Positions 1 to 12,390 of a stretch of 64,000 nucleotides of DNA are shown piece by piece; the first letter of the stretch is position 1, and every line of letters starts with the position of its first letter. This DNA is from Siphonodentalium dalli. Taxonomy: Eukaryota; Mollusca; Scaphopoda; Gadilida; Siphonodentaliidae. The DNA is taken from NCBI GenBank assembly GCA_032622095.1, contig CP136069.1:161563043-161627042 (forward strand). Direction: 5' to 3'. The notes under the pieces are model-generated. The model saw nothing but the letters and a program-made list of their open reading frames with translations, had not been told where the DNA came from and searched no databases. Position numbers and translations under genes: made by a program.

Positions 1-540
1 TCTGCGGCAATTAACGAAAAATGGCTTATGTCAACAAGCTCGTCATTGTAGAGCCGTAGAAGCATTAACGTGATGCAATAATATGAGGCCTTCACATCGA
101 CTACTTTCATCCATTAGCCAGGAATTTGCTTTTATAAAAGTCTTTAACAAATACTTTAGACGTCGGAATTGATGTGAGAATGAGCATATGTTATCCAGCA
201 ATTATCTGAACCGCGTGGGGCAACCAAAAGCGCCAGTCACAAATAGCGAAATGGAAGAAACGTGTATAAAACATGTATAATTTTCTTAATGCACAGCAAT
301 CAATGTAGAAGCGTTGAACGGATAAAATTGTGGAGAATTCCCATTAGCTTTTGCTTAAAAATATAAAGTAAAACATAGAAAATGCTATTGTTGACATAAG
401 GTCCCCGGGTAATGGCTGGCTCTAATGGCTGTATAAGATTTAACATAACACAATAACATTGCGCCCGTTTTGCCTGCACTTAATGATAACGACGGCTTAG
501 TGGTAAGACGATCATATAATGAGAAATTGCGGAGGAGTTT
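1..540. other. Unassigned sequence
   Basis: AT-rich sequence downstream of LMO4 (which is transcribed leftward). No frame of recognisable composition, no tRNA and no clear inverted repeat were seen. Confidence 0.5.
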
Positions 541-1400
541 TTTTTGGCTTTAAAGGCCCACTTAATTTACAACACAGGGACGTAGCGAGAGAATGGGTTT
601 GCAGAAAAACAGTTTACAAAAACTTGGGTCAATATTTTCAACAGTTGGAAAGTTGATACAACTTTAGTGGAAATTTCAGACTTAAAATCGGTTTAAATTG
701 TTCTGACAGTTTGATTTTCCAACCAGTATATAGTGTAAAAACAATGTTCTTAGACAAAACATCGTAAATGTTCTAACTTTGGCATTCAGTCGGCAAGTCT
801 CCAATCTTATGGTACGTTCATATATACTCGCAAATTTGCCATGCATTCTTTTGCAGGAATTTCGCTATAGAAAGCTGCAATGTGCCATACACCGATTGCA
901 ACAATGCTTAATTGTTTTCTGCAGCATGTGGGCTGCAAATTGAACTTCCCGGACTTGGTAATTTAGTTCTGGTTTAAAGACATATTATGGGCTTGTTCGA
1001 GTACGTGAAACTGATAGGTTGGTACGCAGGCGCCCTGCTGAATGTGCGAATGTATAATTCTACTAACATCGCCGAAAATCTCAAAGAAATCGACCATACC
1101 ACTCCATGGAAATCATCGTCTGAACTACGCTTAATTGTAAATATTTACATCCCGATTCGGGACGCAACAATCGGGCGATAAAATAACTCAAATAATTTCG
1201 CCACCGAGAGTCATTGCATTTAATACTATATAAGAATGACGGTTTGTGTTGTAAATTTGGATTGATATTCGTAAAAATAACAACTTTGAGCAAGATTATT
1301 CTCCATTTCCATTTGATCACCAACCGGAGTGATTCACATTCACGCTTTGATGGGTTTCCCCCACGCTTGAGCTGTGCCAGGGTTAGAGGGAAAGTTTAGA
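541..1400 (+). repeat. Dispersed repeat R1, copy 1
   Basis: The head (541-611, containing ggctttaaaggcccactt) recurs almost identically at 2012-2084. The tail (972-1340, with the landmark cgattcgggacgcaac) recurs at 2861-3232 and, in reverse, at about 11875-12270. The three tails diverge by scattered substitutions, as expected for old interspersed copies. The short open frames here are not conserved between copies. Class unknown; the shared sequence is directly visible. Confidence 0.75.
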
Positions 1401-2005
1401 TAGACCTACACAGAAAACTACTTATTTGTTAAGCTAGTACACCACAGGCATGAAGGAAATCAAGGAGTATATACTATCTGAAGCCCACATCAAGCATAAT
1501 ACAAATGTCAAAAAGATGACTTTAATCATAATCTAAGAAGGGAAATTTTGGGAAAAGCGTACTCCACAACTATACACATTGAGTGGAAATGAATAACTGC
1601 CATAAAAAGTACAAGATCTGAACTAGTGAAGGATCGAATGTCGATTTAATTGAGTTCAATATTGCTTCCAGAATCTCAATATTATGTTAGGTGTGTGCTG
1701 GAAAATTGTGAGATGCCATTGCCAAGAACTGTTACATCAAGGAACTAGCTCATTGTTGGTATGCAGGTCAGTCCACTCAAGTCGGGAGCAATCAACAATA
1801 GGCCACAGTGTTATAGATAACTGGTAAGCTGGGAATTTGGCTATGGACATATGACCTAAAAGTGAGGTTAAAACTCATATCAACCCAAAGGTTTATATCA
1901 ATTCTTTACAATGGATGTGCACCATGCCATAAGCACACACGTAACACAATGTTGAGATTCTTGAAGCAGTATTGAACTCAATTAAATTGCCATTCGAGCC
2001 TTTTA
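1401..2005. other. Unassigned spacer between R1 copies
   Basis: No coding frame or clear repeat recognised. It separates two R1 copies in the same orientation. Confidence 0.4.
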
Positions 2006-3240
2006 CAAGGATTTTTTTGGCTTTAAAGGCCCACTTAATTTACAACACAGGGACGTAGCGAGAGAATGGGTTGGCAGAAAAAAAGTTATATTATTATAAC
2101 TACAAGTTTTACAAGTTCAGATTATTATTATAACTATGGCAGTTATTCGTTTCCACTCAATTCACATGTATGTTCACCGAGAACGCTCTTCCCAAATTTC
2201 CCTTCTAAAACTATGATTAAAGTAATGTTTTTGCCATTTTTATTTTTATATAATACGTTTGATGTGGTCTTCATATTAAATAGATTCCTTCATGTGGTGT
2301 ACTAGCTTAACAATTGGCCCATCTAAAATGTCTACATCCTGACATAGCTCAGGTGTGGAAACCCCATAAATGGGGTGAAGTTGGACATTCTAAGTGGACA
2401 CCCCCCCCCCCCCAACTGAGACTCTCTAGCCACGCACGTACTTGGTTCAACCCAAGCTGCAAGGCAGTTCAGTCCACTCGTTATGTTGGCCTCACCACTG
2501 CCATCACGTACACATCATTTTAGGAAATCTGTGATTGTTTACTCAAGACTTCACATCTATAAACGATCAAGAAAACCTGTCACTCTCTTCGCTCCAAACG
2601 TGTCTCAACCAAACGTGCCCCCCCCCCCCCCCCCCCACAACTTTGGTCAAAACAGTTGGAAATGTCATGCCAAACACATTAGAAATATTTTTCACACAAA
2701 ACCTATGGAAATTGTCCAGCCTTATGGGTGTCAGGTTGGAAATATTCCAACAGTTGGGAAGCTTCATATGCAAATTAGAAGATTAGAAGATTCCAACCCA
2801 ATGGGGTGTGCAAATGGTATATTACAAACTTGGTCTGGTTCAAGGGGGTGAAGTTTGACATTTTAAAGACATATTATGAACTTATTCGGGTACGGGAAAC
2901 TAATAAGTTAGTATTCAGGCGCTATGCCAACTGGAGGATTATAGCATTCTAGTAACTTCGCAGAAAATTTCAAACAAATCGACCTTACCACTCCATAGAA
3001 AACGTCATCTGAACAAGGCGAAATTGTAAATATTTCCTTCTCGATTCGGGACGCAACTCACTGCGATAAACTAACACAAATGATTTCGCCATCGGGAGTC
3101 ATTGCATTTAATTAAAATATAAGAATGGCGGTGTGTGTTGTCAATTTTGATTAATAATCGTAAAAAATAACTACTTTGAGCAAGATTATTCTGAATTTAT
3201 ATTTGATCACCCAACCGGAGTGTTTCACATCACATCAGGT
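2006..3240 (+). repeat. Dispersed repeat R1, copy 2, with two poly-C tracts
   Basis: It has the same head (2012-2084) and tail (2861-3232) as copy 1, but a longer and different middle. The middle carries a 13-C run (2401-2413), a 19-C run (2618-2636) and several ttggaaattt-type motifs also found at 590-760, 8840-9100 and 12970-13160. The size difference suggests another element inserted between head and tail. Confidence 0.65.
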
Positions 3241-3510
3241 GACACCCCAACCGAGACACTCTATAAATAGCCATATACCTGAGCTTGACCATGCAGTAAT
3301 GAAACATTCCCCGGAATCAGAGTAAATCGAAGATAGGTGAAGTATATTCGCATGAAAATGTTTATTAACAATATATACAGTGATTGTTTCAAATCCCAAC
3401 AACAACGACGATATTACTCACTCGCATATGATATATGTATTTATTGTATATGAAAAATGTGTGATTAGCAATATCGTCAGATATTTTGCAATGAACATAT
3501 ATTCAGCGGC

Positions 3511-3847
3511 TTAAAGGGGAACTGTACACTATATCCAGCCATTTATACTCAACAGAATATATCCAATAAATGAATGAATTTGAGCCAGGGATGAGTTAAA
3601 AAATACATTCATGTGCTCTGTGATCGATGTAAACAACATGGTAATTATGACGATAATGCGTTTATGGCTCGAGCCATTAACTCATTTTCATAATTATCAT
3701 GTTGTTTATATAGTTCCTAGAGCACATGAGTGCATTTTGCACTCATCCATGCATGCTCAAATGCATTCATTTGTTGGATATATTATTTTGAGTATAATAG
3801 GAGATGGCCCCATAAATGGCCGGATATAACGCACAGTCCCCCTTTAA
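3511..3847. mobile_element. TTAA-type foldback MITE, family A, copy 1
   Basis: Starts ttaaaggggaactgtaca and ends acagtccccctttaa, so both ends are TTAA plus an inverted repeat. The whole 337 bp is an imperfect palindrome centred near 3680 (aacatggtaattatga against tcataattatcatgtt). Further copies lie at 4988-5341 and 21961-22303. TTAA target duplication is typical of piggyBac and Kolobok elements; no transposase is present. Confidence 0.85.
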
Positions 3848-4987
3848 TTTCTTGAACATTGGCGTGCATGCGTGGTATAGATGCACCATTGTCACTTGAA
3901 TATCCACACAATGAACAAACTGTTTTTAAAGTGTTAAATATGTGCCTTAGCTTCTTGCTTTGATGCATATTCTGCATCTACATACAGAACCAACTGTTGC
4001 CAACCGTTAAAGATACCCCCCCCCCCCTCCGGTTGACACCAAATTTGTTGAAATTTTTTTAACAAATTTTCAGCTCGCCAACCAAATAAAAAGTAATACT
4101 GATTAGTTGCACGTGTAATCAATGTCATACAAGTGCCAGAAATTCCCCGTACATTTAATATCTATACCGCCATAGGACAATAGAAAAATAAACGTTCTTT
4201 ACACATAATTTAGGTGGCTATTTGACTTTTCAGGCGGCTTCTATGAAAGTTCAGAACTGTGTAAGACTGCCTATTTGGAAATCAGAATTATGTTTCTTAT
4301 AAAAAATCTCCCACGAATGAGTTCATATGTTCTGCCTTATTATTTTTTTAAATACAGAACAACTCATAAATAATAGTCAAGGTGTCAAAGCGGATGCAGC
4401 ATAAATTGTGTGAGTATGGTGGGGATATGCACATACAGGCGCTGTATAGTTCACCCATTTATGACATATTCTCTATAGCTTCCTGCATGAATAAGTGTAC
4501 ATATACATGTATCTGCGCTTGCGTGGTTCCCATGTATGTCACACACTATTAACTATCTAGATGCATGCTGCGTGCTGTCGATGTAACAATAGATTGCACG
4601 TATATGCACGAAATTGAAGATGAAACGCACTTTCCAGTTCAAGAAATGAATGACTCCAATGATTCGAAGCTATAATGTTATGTTCATCTCTTGATTAGCA
4701 TCGCTACCGATATTGCTTAGGCAGGCAAGGACACAATAACGAATCAGATATCAACCACACTCTCGAGTTCTAAAACTGCCCATTTCAAAGAAATGTTGAA
4801 CACAAGCACCAGGTCCTCTTATAGTCGGTCAAGATCAGGAATATACGTCATAATTTGCTCGAAAATGGCGGCAAGATTTTTACGTCGTTTTCTTCACCCA
4901 CATAAATAACTTTACACAAAAAAGCGAATGAGCTATGCTAGCTCACTATGAATCCCTTCTCAATATAAATATGAATGTTGAGAAAAT
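3848..4987. other. Unassigned sequence
   Basis: No gene recognised. It contains a 12-C run (4016-4027) and AT-rich sequence between two family A MITEs. Confidence 0.4.
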
Positions 4988-5341
4988 TTAAAGGGGTACT
5001 GTACACTAAATCTGACCATTTATGGAACCATCTCCTTCTATATTCAACAGAATATTTGCAACAAATGAATGAATTTGAGCCATGGATTAGTTCAAAATAC
5101 ACTCGTGTGCTCTATGAATGATGCAGAAAACATGATAATTATGATGAAAATTAATTTATGACTCCAGCCATTTATTCATTTTAATTATAATTACCATGCT
5201 GTTTGCATCATTCATAGAGCAGATAAGTTTATTTGGTACTCATCCATGGCTCAAATTCCTTCATTTGTTGCATATATTCTGTTGAGTATAAAAGGAGATG
5301 GTCCCATAAATGGCCGGATTTAGGGTACAGTCCCGCCTTAA
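4988..5341. mobile_element. TTAA-type foldback MITE, family A, copy 2
   Basis: Starts ttaaaggggtactgtaca and ends gtacagtcccgccttaa. It is an imperfect palindrome throughout and homologous to copies at 3511 and 21961. It lies 279 bp beyond the LMO4 stop codon, so it may be in the LMO4 3' UTR. Read on the minus strand it contains AATAAA hexamers (plus-strand tttatt near 5171 and 5227). Use as a polyadenylation signal is inference only. Confidence 0.85.
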
Positions 5342-5619
5342 GTGTTCAAGTGAATTCGATCACCAGTTTCCGAGGTTGTGAATTCGAACGTCAAAATCTC
5401 CTTGAAACAAATCTGTTGGAAATCATTTTTTCAGTATCCGATATTAGTTATTGCGATAGAGCTCATTACTCCAATAGCTTGCCGAATTATTTGAAAAATA
5501 TAGAAAAAAAAAACGAATGCTGAAATTGCCAGGCGTTATATATTGCCGCTATTTCCGAGTAAATTGTCATAATCGACCCGCTCTCATATTTTTTTTCCGT
5601 TAGTCAGTGAAACGTATTT
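5342..5619 (-). other. LMO4: Likely LMO4 3' UTR (proximal part)
   Basis: Sequence immediately after the LMO4 stop codon in the direction of transcription. It is AT-rich with no recognisable coding frame. The 3' end of the transcript cannot be set from sequence; the nearest AATAAA-type hexamers lie inside the MITE beyond it. Confidence 0.4.
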
Positions 5620-5860
5620 TCAGCACACCTTGTTCAAAGGTCGTCTGGGTAGCGAAACACTTCCGCTGAGGACTTTTGGGTAATCGTGTTCGCACACCAG
5701 ACTTCCGTTCACCAGACCGTATCTATCTCCGGTCATTAGTCTGTTGTTGCACAGTACGCACGAGAAACACTTTACGTGGTATGCACTCCCTTGACACTTC
5801 ATCACCATTTCGTTTGGCGCGATTCCCTGGCCACACCCGGAGCAAGATCCCGCAAACATT
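5620..5860 (-). CDS. LMO4: LMO4, last coding exon: second LIM domain and C-terminus
   Basis: Residues 82-160 of a LIM-only adaptor. Its two zinc-binding LIM domains scaffold nuclear transcription complexes; it has no DNA-binding domain. Visible LIM2 ligands are C87, C90, H109, C112, C115, C118, C137 and D140. The tail ends in Lys-Val-Cys, as vertebrate LMO4 does, and the LIM2 text (VNGSLVCEHD; human INGSLFCEHD) separates it from LMO1-3. The acceptor reads gtattttcag on the minus strand and the exon begins at 5860. The first base completes an Arg codon begun in the exon ending at 23461, giving NDYCRMFAGSCSGCG across the junction, which aligns with NDYIRLFGNSGACSACG. No lesion is seen; the codons upstream of 5860 in the same frame are intronic. 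Total length is 160 residues against 165 in human. Confidence 0.95.
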
Positions 5861-6024
5861 CTGAAAATACAAATTAGTACATCGTCACACAATGGAAAAG
5901 AATGCGAATTTATAACGTATATGTACCTATGTATCATTCCCGGTATCCTAAATCGTTGATTTGCGAACTCCATTATTGTTTTGCAAATAAATTGCAAACA
6001 AATCTGAAAAAAAATCACAAAAAT

Positions 6025-6344
6025 GAAGCGACTCGTAATCTTCAACCTAAGAATTTATTGTTTTTATCAAGTTCGGGAGATCAAAATAGTTCTACACATA
6101 CATGTAGAATTGATCAACTCAGATGAAAAGAATTCTTATATTTTTAATTGGCATGACATATTTTAAAGAACGTTATATAATAGCCCTTTCTTTATATGGT
6201 ACAATTAAAGACCTGATAACATTCAATGACTTCGAATAAGTCGTTTTTTATCAGAATTAATATGTTAGCATTTCTTGTAATTGTCGTCACAAGAGTGCAT
6301 GAGAAGTTACTATGTGAGATTTGAGGATCGAAGAGTCGCTTTAA
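6025..6344. mobile_element. Possible MITE with TTAAAGCGACTC-type ends
   Basis: The left end reads aagcgactcgtaat and the right end, reversed, reads ttaaagcgactcttc. The same end motif occurs near 26651 (ttaaagcgactcgtaat by eye) and 60989 (ttaaagcgactcccaat). No transposase. The boundary on the left is degenerate. Confidence 0.45.
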
Positions 6345-6776
6345 ATAACTAAATTAAAATAAATGAAATACTAATATGCGGACTGAATATACTCTCAAAA
6401 GACTTATAGAAGTCACGTACATTTTTCAGCTGTTTTCAACATTCCACTCAAAAGTTGGACAGTTTATGTTTCTTTATTTCTACACCATTAGGAAATATTA
6501 ATACTATCACGTTTTAGTATTATTTGCTGTACTACTATCAAGAGACATTATATTTTCAAAGGCGACCTGGGTAATCCTTTCGATAGCTTTATTTTTGCAC
6601 TTTTGTGGCATATATATCTTCCGTGCATGAGTATTTAATACATTTATCGACGTATATTTGACCACAAAGTACTTGCAAAATGAAGACATATGATGTCACT
6701 TTAAGCACAACTGGTAATGCATATTCCCTTAGCTTTGTTCTGGATGTATACCCATATGCATCAGGACCAGTATAAC

Positions 6777-6950
6777 ATCAATCACTAGACATCATCATCA
6801 TCAACATTCTTATTACTACATGTACATTATATATGTTATTCATCTTGTTTAAACATTTGTGTATATATTGTCGGGAGAGGGGCCACCTTACGTTGTTATA
6901 ACTTGTCCCCCAATCCCTTGCACATTGTGTTACAATAAATATGTTTAAAC
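6777..6950 (+). mobile_element. LINE 3' tail (CR1/Jockey-type), 5'-truncated
   Basis: Contains the 3'-UTR signature gggagaggggccaccttacg, then ataacttgtcccccaatccc, and ends acaataaatatgtttaaac. The same order occurs at the end of the larger LINE (60583-60660) and at 16755-16836 and 53229-53323. Only the non-coding end is present, as is usual for incomplete reverse transcription. Confidence 0.75.
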
Positions 6951-8003
6951 CATGCATCACATCCTGGACCTTAAACGCGCATGAAATTTTCCGGAACACA
7001 TTTTATAATATAACAAACACTTGCGGGTGTATGGAACGGTTAATTCTCTCTTTTATGCTAGTCAGTGAGTGAAGTGACGGTTCCCGCCAGTAATGAACCA
7101 CAACTCGATGAGTATACTACCAGCTAATTAGCGAACAGGGTGCAAAAACGCAGCTTAATTAGACCCATAATAACGGCGTGTTATAAACACCACGCTGTTT
7201 TATCCGGGCACTACGAAACTCCTACTCGAGATGTTCAAGCGAAAGCAGAAAATAATCACACAAAATGTCCTTTCATCCATCAGGCAGTCCTGTGATAATT
7301 AATACCTAGTTGAAATTTAATTACAAACATACTTGAGATAGGTACCTTTGTAGTTAATTCAATTAAGAGACTTGGAATGGTAGTAAATTGCATTAGGCCC
7401 GTGATGAGACATCCTGTGATCCTTTGTATTTTGTCATTTTTTCCCATGGGGCGCGTTGTCGGGGAGACGCTATGATATTAAATTGCTCCCGATTATGTTC
7501 CTCAAATGGGGAAGAAATTCATGTCAAAACTCAATTTACAAGCCTTCTTAATTAGGAAAACCCACCTGTGTTAAGTGCGGGATCAAAATCAAACAACCAC
7601 ATGCACATGAATAGGCAGTGTTCTGAATTGGCTGTCGGACTTAGAAAAGAGTAATAAGAATTTGATCCGAGTGTTTGTTGAAAATTAATTAATTTCGCAA
7701 TTACCGGTTGGTGGTTCAGAAATCCGATAATAGGAACTCGGAATTGGGTGTGCGTTCGCCGCAAAGCTTCAAGATATGAGAACTGGGAGTCTCAATAATC
7801 ATAAGTAAACAACGCTACTGTATCAATTTTTCCAATTTATGAAATAAATTAGCCGTATCAGACTGCCGAGACACGACGAGAGATTTAACTAACAATCTAC
7901 CCTTGGCAGTGCAATTGATGATTAATTTCATGGCCAACTACAGCTGTCGCGGAACAAGTAGTCAATTAGACCAAGTGTATTTGGTATTTTTCAAGTCCCT
8001 CCC

Positions 8004-8760
8004 CGGTGACTCAGTTGGTAAGAAGCAGACGCTTTATGCCAGCATAATCCGTCCAGCGATGGTGAAGTTGGTTCGAATCCCAATGAAGTCGGATTTGTGA
8101 TCGTGTTAAACTCAGGGAAAGTCGCCGGATTCGTGTATCTGGGCTGTTCAATGTTCGATAAATGCGGTTTGAGCGTGGTTTTGTGGTCGACAGTGCTATG
8201 ACTTTTAGTGGCTGATGAAACGAAGCCTGCAAATACTGTGTCTGTCATTTGCAGAATGAGGCCCCCCAGAGGGTGAATTTAGTTATTCTAGCCCTCACAT
8301 GCTAGCATCACCAAACCCACCCTCCGATGACCTCATTCTCATTTGGCACATCTTCTGGGAAGTATCTAAAGTCTCAAATTAAAATTGTTTTAGTTACTTT
8401 TTCCCATCTGGGAAGTTTCTACATCCCCTAATTTGCAGAAGATAAAATGCATAACCGAGGTGACTAATGGGTGAATATCACCAACTTCAACTGTGGGGAC
8501 TTCAATCTGATCCCAGGTATCCCATAGCAGTTGAGGTCTAAGTAGAATGAGGTTCCCAGAGGGTGAATTTGAGCGTTACTATATTCACCACCTGGGGACC
8601 TCATTCTGCAAATGACAGACACACTATTTGCAGGCTTGATGAAACTGCGATAAACATTTCGGCCACCTGACCTTCTTCAGCGAATATATATTTCATGCAT
8701 GCCAAATGACCGAAAAACTTCGAAAAATAGCGTCTCTTCGCACATTTACCAGTTTGATGT
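8004..8760 (+). mobile_element. tRNA-headed SINE, split by a MITE
   Basis: The head has an A-box-like ggtgactcagttggtaag (8006-8023) and a B-box-like ggttcgaatccc (about 8070-8081), the spacing of a tRNA-derived pol III promoter. The core tcggatttgtgatc is shared with the SINE at 18603-18716. The body resumes after the MITE at 8222-8636. It lies in the LMO4 intron, opposite to LMO4 transcription. The 3' limit is approximate. Confidence 0.7.
8222..8636. mobile_element. Foldback MITE, family C, copy 1, with 9-bp target duplication
   Basis: Ends are aagcctgcaaatactgtg at the left and its near reverse complement (cacactatttgcaggctt) at the right. The inverted repeats extend through tctgtcatttgcagaatgag. 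TGATGAAAC occurs directly on both sides (8213-8221 and 8637-8645) inside a SINE, giving a clean 9-bp target duplication. Nine bases fits Mutator-like elements better than the 8 bp of hAT. Other copies are at 17893-18198 and 63852 to the window end. Confidence 0.85.
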
Positions 8761-8839
8761 TCGATATACGTACTGAAAGCCAGGGACGTCACATGCCGAC
8801 AGGGGCGGTATGAGTGGCCCCCCCTAACGTTGTTCAAAC

Positions 8840-9135
8840 TCTTTCCACAGTTGGGAATTTCATGGCTGACATATTAGTGGAAATTGTTACACAACATATA
8901 GGTTGAAATTGTTCTCCTTGTTTGATTTTCCAACTAGTAATTAGTGGGGGGGGGTATTATTTGTATATCAACAGTCGGATATTGTCCTGCTTTTGGTCAA
9001 CGTTTTGAACTGAAACGGCCATCAGTTGGACATTTTCTAACTTTAATTGGGCGTCTGGTTGGGACAATTCCAATATTCAAGGGTGTGCAGTTGGAAAATT
9101 CAAGGTGGACAACCCCACGGAGACCATTTTGCCGC
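8840..9135 (+). repeat. Dispersed repeat with poly-G start and ttggaaa motifs
   Basis: A G9 run (8946-8954) precedes sequence ending gtgcagttggaaaattcaag. A related arrangement (G9 then acagttggaaaaatccagg) is found at 48921-49010, and looser relatives at 590-760, 2640-2850 and 12960-13160. Class unknown. Confidence 0.5.
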
Positions 9136-9871
9136 ATCCATGTACAGAGCATTTTGGTTTAAAGCACGCTGTGTTCTGGAATATCCCACGCACGCCCCAA
9201 AGGGAACTCGGGCTTTCCCGTCGACATACGAGTATATACGAGATTCCCACGTCATGTGAAGTGAACACGTGAGCATTCGTGTATAAGGAACGTGATTAGC
9301 CTGGGGATTCAATTTATAATCAGACTGATCTGGAGCTGATTAATCACGCCAAGCTGTCACTTTTACCAACCTGAAAGAACCCGGATCTAAGAGAAGATAA
9401 TCGCCGGTGGCAGACGATGCTGCTAATGCGAACATAACGAGACTTCCATGGGAGCTATAATCAAATTTTCTGTTTAGTTTCGAATCATAAATCGAACATG
9501 GTTCGAGTGAATTTGACTTCCAATGTTTGCAGTTGAGATTGAGAAGCACATATGATCGGCGTAAATTGGGTCTAATATTGAATCTCTGTGACTTATATCA
9601 CCAACAACTGTTGCTGGATACGCCCTCGAGGTGAATTTCCTATAATGCTATGATTAAATTTAACCTTCTCTGGCGTCAACCGAATCGCACAATGTAGACA
9701 ATTTTTGCAGTTCATTAATGTCAACCAGCGAAACTTGAAATTATAAATGAACACGTTAACCTTTTACGTAACGAGTAACGGCTTTGGAATTTCCACGAGC
9801 TAATTGAATCTGGAGTGTATGGTTGCTGGCAATTAGCGAAAAGAGGTTTCTGTCAATGGACACCGTTCTAT

Positions 9872-10194
9872 TTATTTATTTATTTATTATTTATTTATTG
9901 GGGTTTAGCGTCGCTTTTGGCAGCCAGGGCTATATATTACGGCGTTGCCAGTTTTATTGGTGGAAGGAAAGTCCTTGCACTAAGGTAACTCTAGCAGTGA
10001 TTTCATTGGCTGGAAGAATGACCCATTGTGCCCGGCGAAACCATGCACCGACCATTGGCGAGTAGCTGGCAACTACCCCAGATAGCGATATGGGATACAA
10101 AGTCAGCGATGATTCCATCTGCTTGGGAGCGAGTCGGCCTGAAGCAGAACCCCGTACCGACTGAGCCACCGAGGCCCCCCGACACTTCCACACA
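9872..10194 (-). mobile_element. tRNA-related SINE with AATA-rich tail
   Basis: On the minus strand the element starts with gcctcggtggctcagtcggt, an A-box-like tRNA head, runs about 320 bp and ends in an (AATA)n tract (plus-strand tttattta repeats at 9872-9898). A B-box is not well preserved. Open frames here are fortuitous. It is a different SINE family from the one at 8004. Confidence 0.65.
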
Positions 10195-10805
10195 AAGAAC
10201 TACTACTGATATGAGTCACTAGTAGGACAGGACGTCACTCTTCGTTCTCTACATCAGTTGTCGTTTTGCCACATCCATAGTTACGACTACGAGTCAGGTT
10301 TCGGGTTTTCAACAAAATTGGCCACTGCATGCATATAGTAATAAGTTAGAGACCGATTCTCTAGTCATCAATGTAGTAGTTGACTTTGAGATTGTGTCCT
10401 TAATTTGTAATCACTATGGTCGCCGTGAAACACTATAGAATGTTGCGAAACTTGAAGCGCAAAGATGTGACCTGATAACCACACAATTATGTACAAACTA
10501 AATACGACAAACATAACCATTTCACCTTACTGCGAGTTGCAGGATGTTTGTTGACCGGCACGATTTTCTCACAAACGGAGTCGTATATAGTCGTAAATTC
10601 TGCGAAAAGGTTTTTGGACCGTCCGAAATATTTACAACATGTTTTAGCTATTCAAATTCTTAGCAGTACGTAGTCCTTATGCTAAATGTATCTAATTACA
10701 AAACCCCAATTAAAAAGCTACAGAGTCAGCTAAATGTGTCAGTTTTCGGGAGAGTTGAAATATAGTTGATACCCTCACCCTTTTGGTCCAAACAGAACGG
10801 CTTTA

Positions 10806-11258
10806 CATAAGGATTAACTGTCATGTGGACTTTACATACAAGTTATGTCCACTTACCTCACCGTTACATCTCCATAAAAGTAGTCCACATGACAGTTAAT
10901 CCTTATATTTATATACATTTAGCGAAAAAGCCACTTTTGTAAATATATTTAAATCGAAAAGTGTATCGTGACAAGATCAGCCCAAAATACCCAATAGCAC
11001 CCTTGGCAAAAGTTAATAGCAACAATTTCTCTTCATGTTGAAACCCGATGATGTATTAAGTCAATCCTGCGTGAGTCAAAATGCGCCCAAAGCATTACGC
11101 GTTCGTCTTTCCAAACCTAATGGCGTATCGATGGTGTTATTAGCTTGGTGTTATGAGGCGTTGCGCATTCACCGAGAAATAACTGCAACTAGCCACGTGG
11201 GCGCCGACCAATCAGAATGCTGGATTTAGTGATGACAACACTTAGTGTGTAAATATAT
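10806..11258 (+). repeat. Hairpin-headed repeat, family B, copy 1
   Basis: Starts ataaggattaactgtcatg. Within 130 bp the reverse complement (catgacagttaatccttat) closes a hairpin, followed by about 330 bp of unique body ending gatgacaacacttagtgtg. The body is shared with 14010-14528 and 38803-39322. This copy has a shortened hairpin. No coding capacity. Confidence 0.8.
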
Positions 11259-11869
11259 TTACATGGAACTTAGTTTAGGCACTACTAGTTTACGTATATA
11301 CAGTGTGTTCCCTTTATGATATTTAGACATTTAGCTGATGTTGAAAAACATAAAACATCTGACCTAACCCTTTCTATTCTAAATAGTAAATACTCATAGA
11401 CGAGTAGTTACCGTAGGAAATGTTCAGATAATAAATTCAACAAACGGTCATGTATACTTTCATAACTGAATAGGAGAACCCATTTAGTCTTTGATCGCAT
11501 TCTCAATCAAATTTGACACATGCTCTACCACTGTCGGGGATACCCGAAATTCCCTGCTTGTCCCCATCCAGGTAGAAACAGGGGTCCAACGTTGTTTAAC
11601 CATTTGAGTAATAAAGACTCGATGATGAGTCATTTGTTGAACTTATTAGCTGAACATTTCCCACAAATTAATGATTCCTTCTGCACTATATATAGTATAT
11701 GTTCATATGTCTGTCGTCTGCTCATATATCCTAATCACCAATCCACGTGAAGGATATACCTTCCAATGTATAGTATTATAACTGAATGGGGTAGTCCATT
11801 TGATGCATTTAAAAAGAGTTAAAATACATTTACTTCATTTACGTCCAAGTGTTGTAGTGTTTAAAGCAC

Positions 11870-12275
11870 ATGTAACATGATGTTTTTTTTCATACTTTGT
11901 GATGTGAAACACTCCGGTATGGTGATAAAATAGAAATGAAGAATAATATTGCTCAAAGTAGTAATTTTAACAAATAGTATATCCAAATTGACAACACACA
12001 CCGTCATTCTTATATATGAATTAAATGCAGTGACTCCCGATGGCGAAATCTTTTTAATTAGTTTATCGCTGATAGATGCGTCCCGAATCGATTAGTAAAT
12101 ATTTACAATTGAGCGTAGTTCTGACGATGTTTTCTATGGAGTGGTAGGGTCGATTTGCTTCAAAATTTCGGCGATGCTCGTAGAATGTTATATTCCTCCA
12201 GTTGTCATAGCACCTGAATACTAACTTATCAGTTTCACACACCCGTACAAGTACATAGTAAATCTTTAATATCAG
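11870..12275 (-). repeat. Dispersed repeat R1, copy 3 (reverse)
   Basis: Reverse-complement relative of 972-1340 and 2861-3232, recognisable by gatgcgtcccgaatcgatta and gcatttaat-type motifs in order. Confidence 0.7.
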
Positions 12276-12390
12276 CATGTACCAATTAGTTATCTGAAGT
12301 ATTCGGTCGGTTATTGAACTCCCGACGGGAAGGGAGCATGTGGGGCTTGAGTGTTGTCTGACCCAATCCGAGACAGACTAAAAGCATATA

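Noticed and set aside
5861-6045. N-terminal extension of the LIM2 frame up to 6045
   Set aside because: The codons lie beyond a good splice acceptor, have no LIM character, and the phase fits the donor at 23460 exactly.
8004-8085. A tRNA gene
   Set aside because: A-box and B-box are present but acceptor and anticodon stems do not pair, and the core continues into a SINE body shared with 18603-18716.
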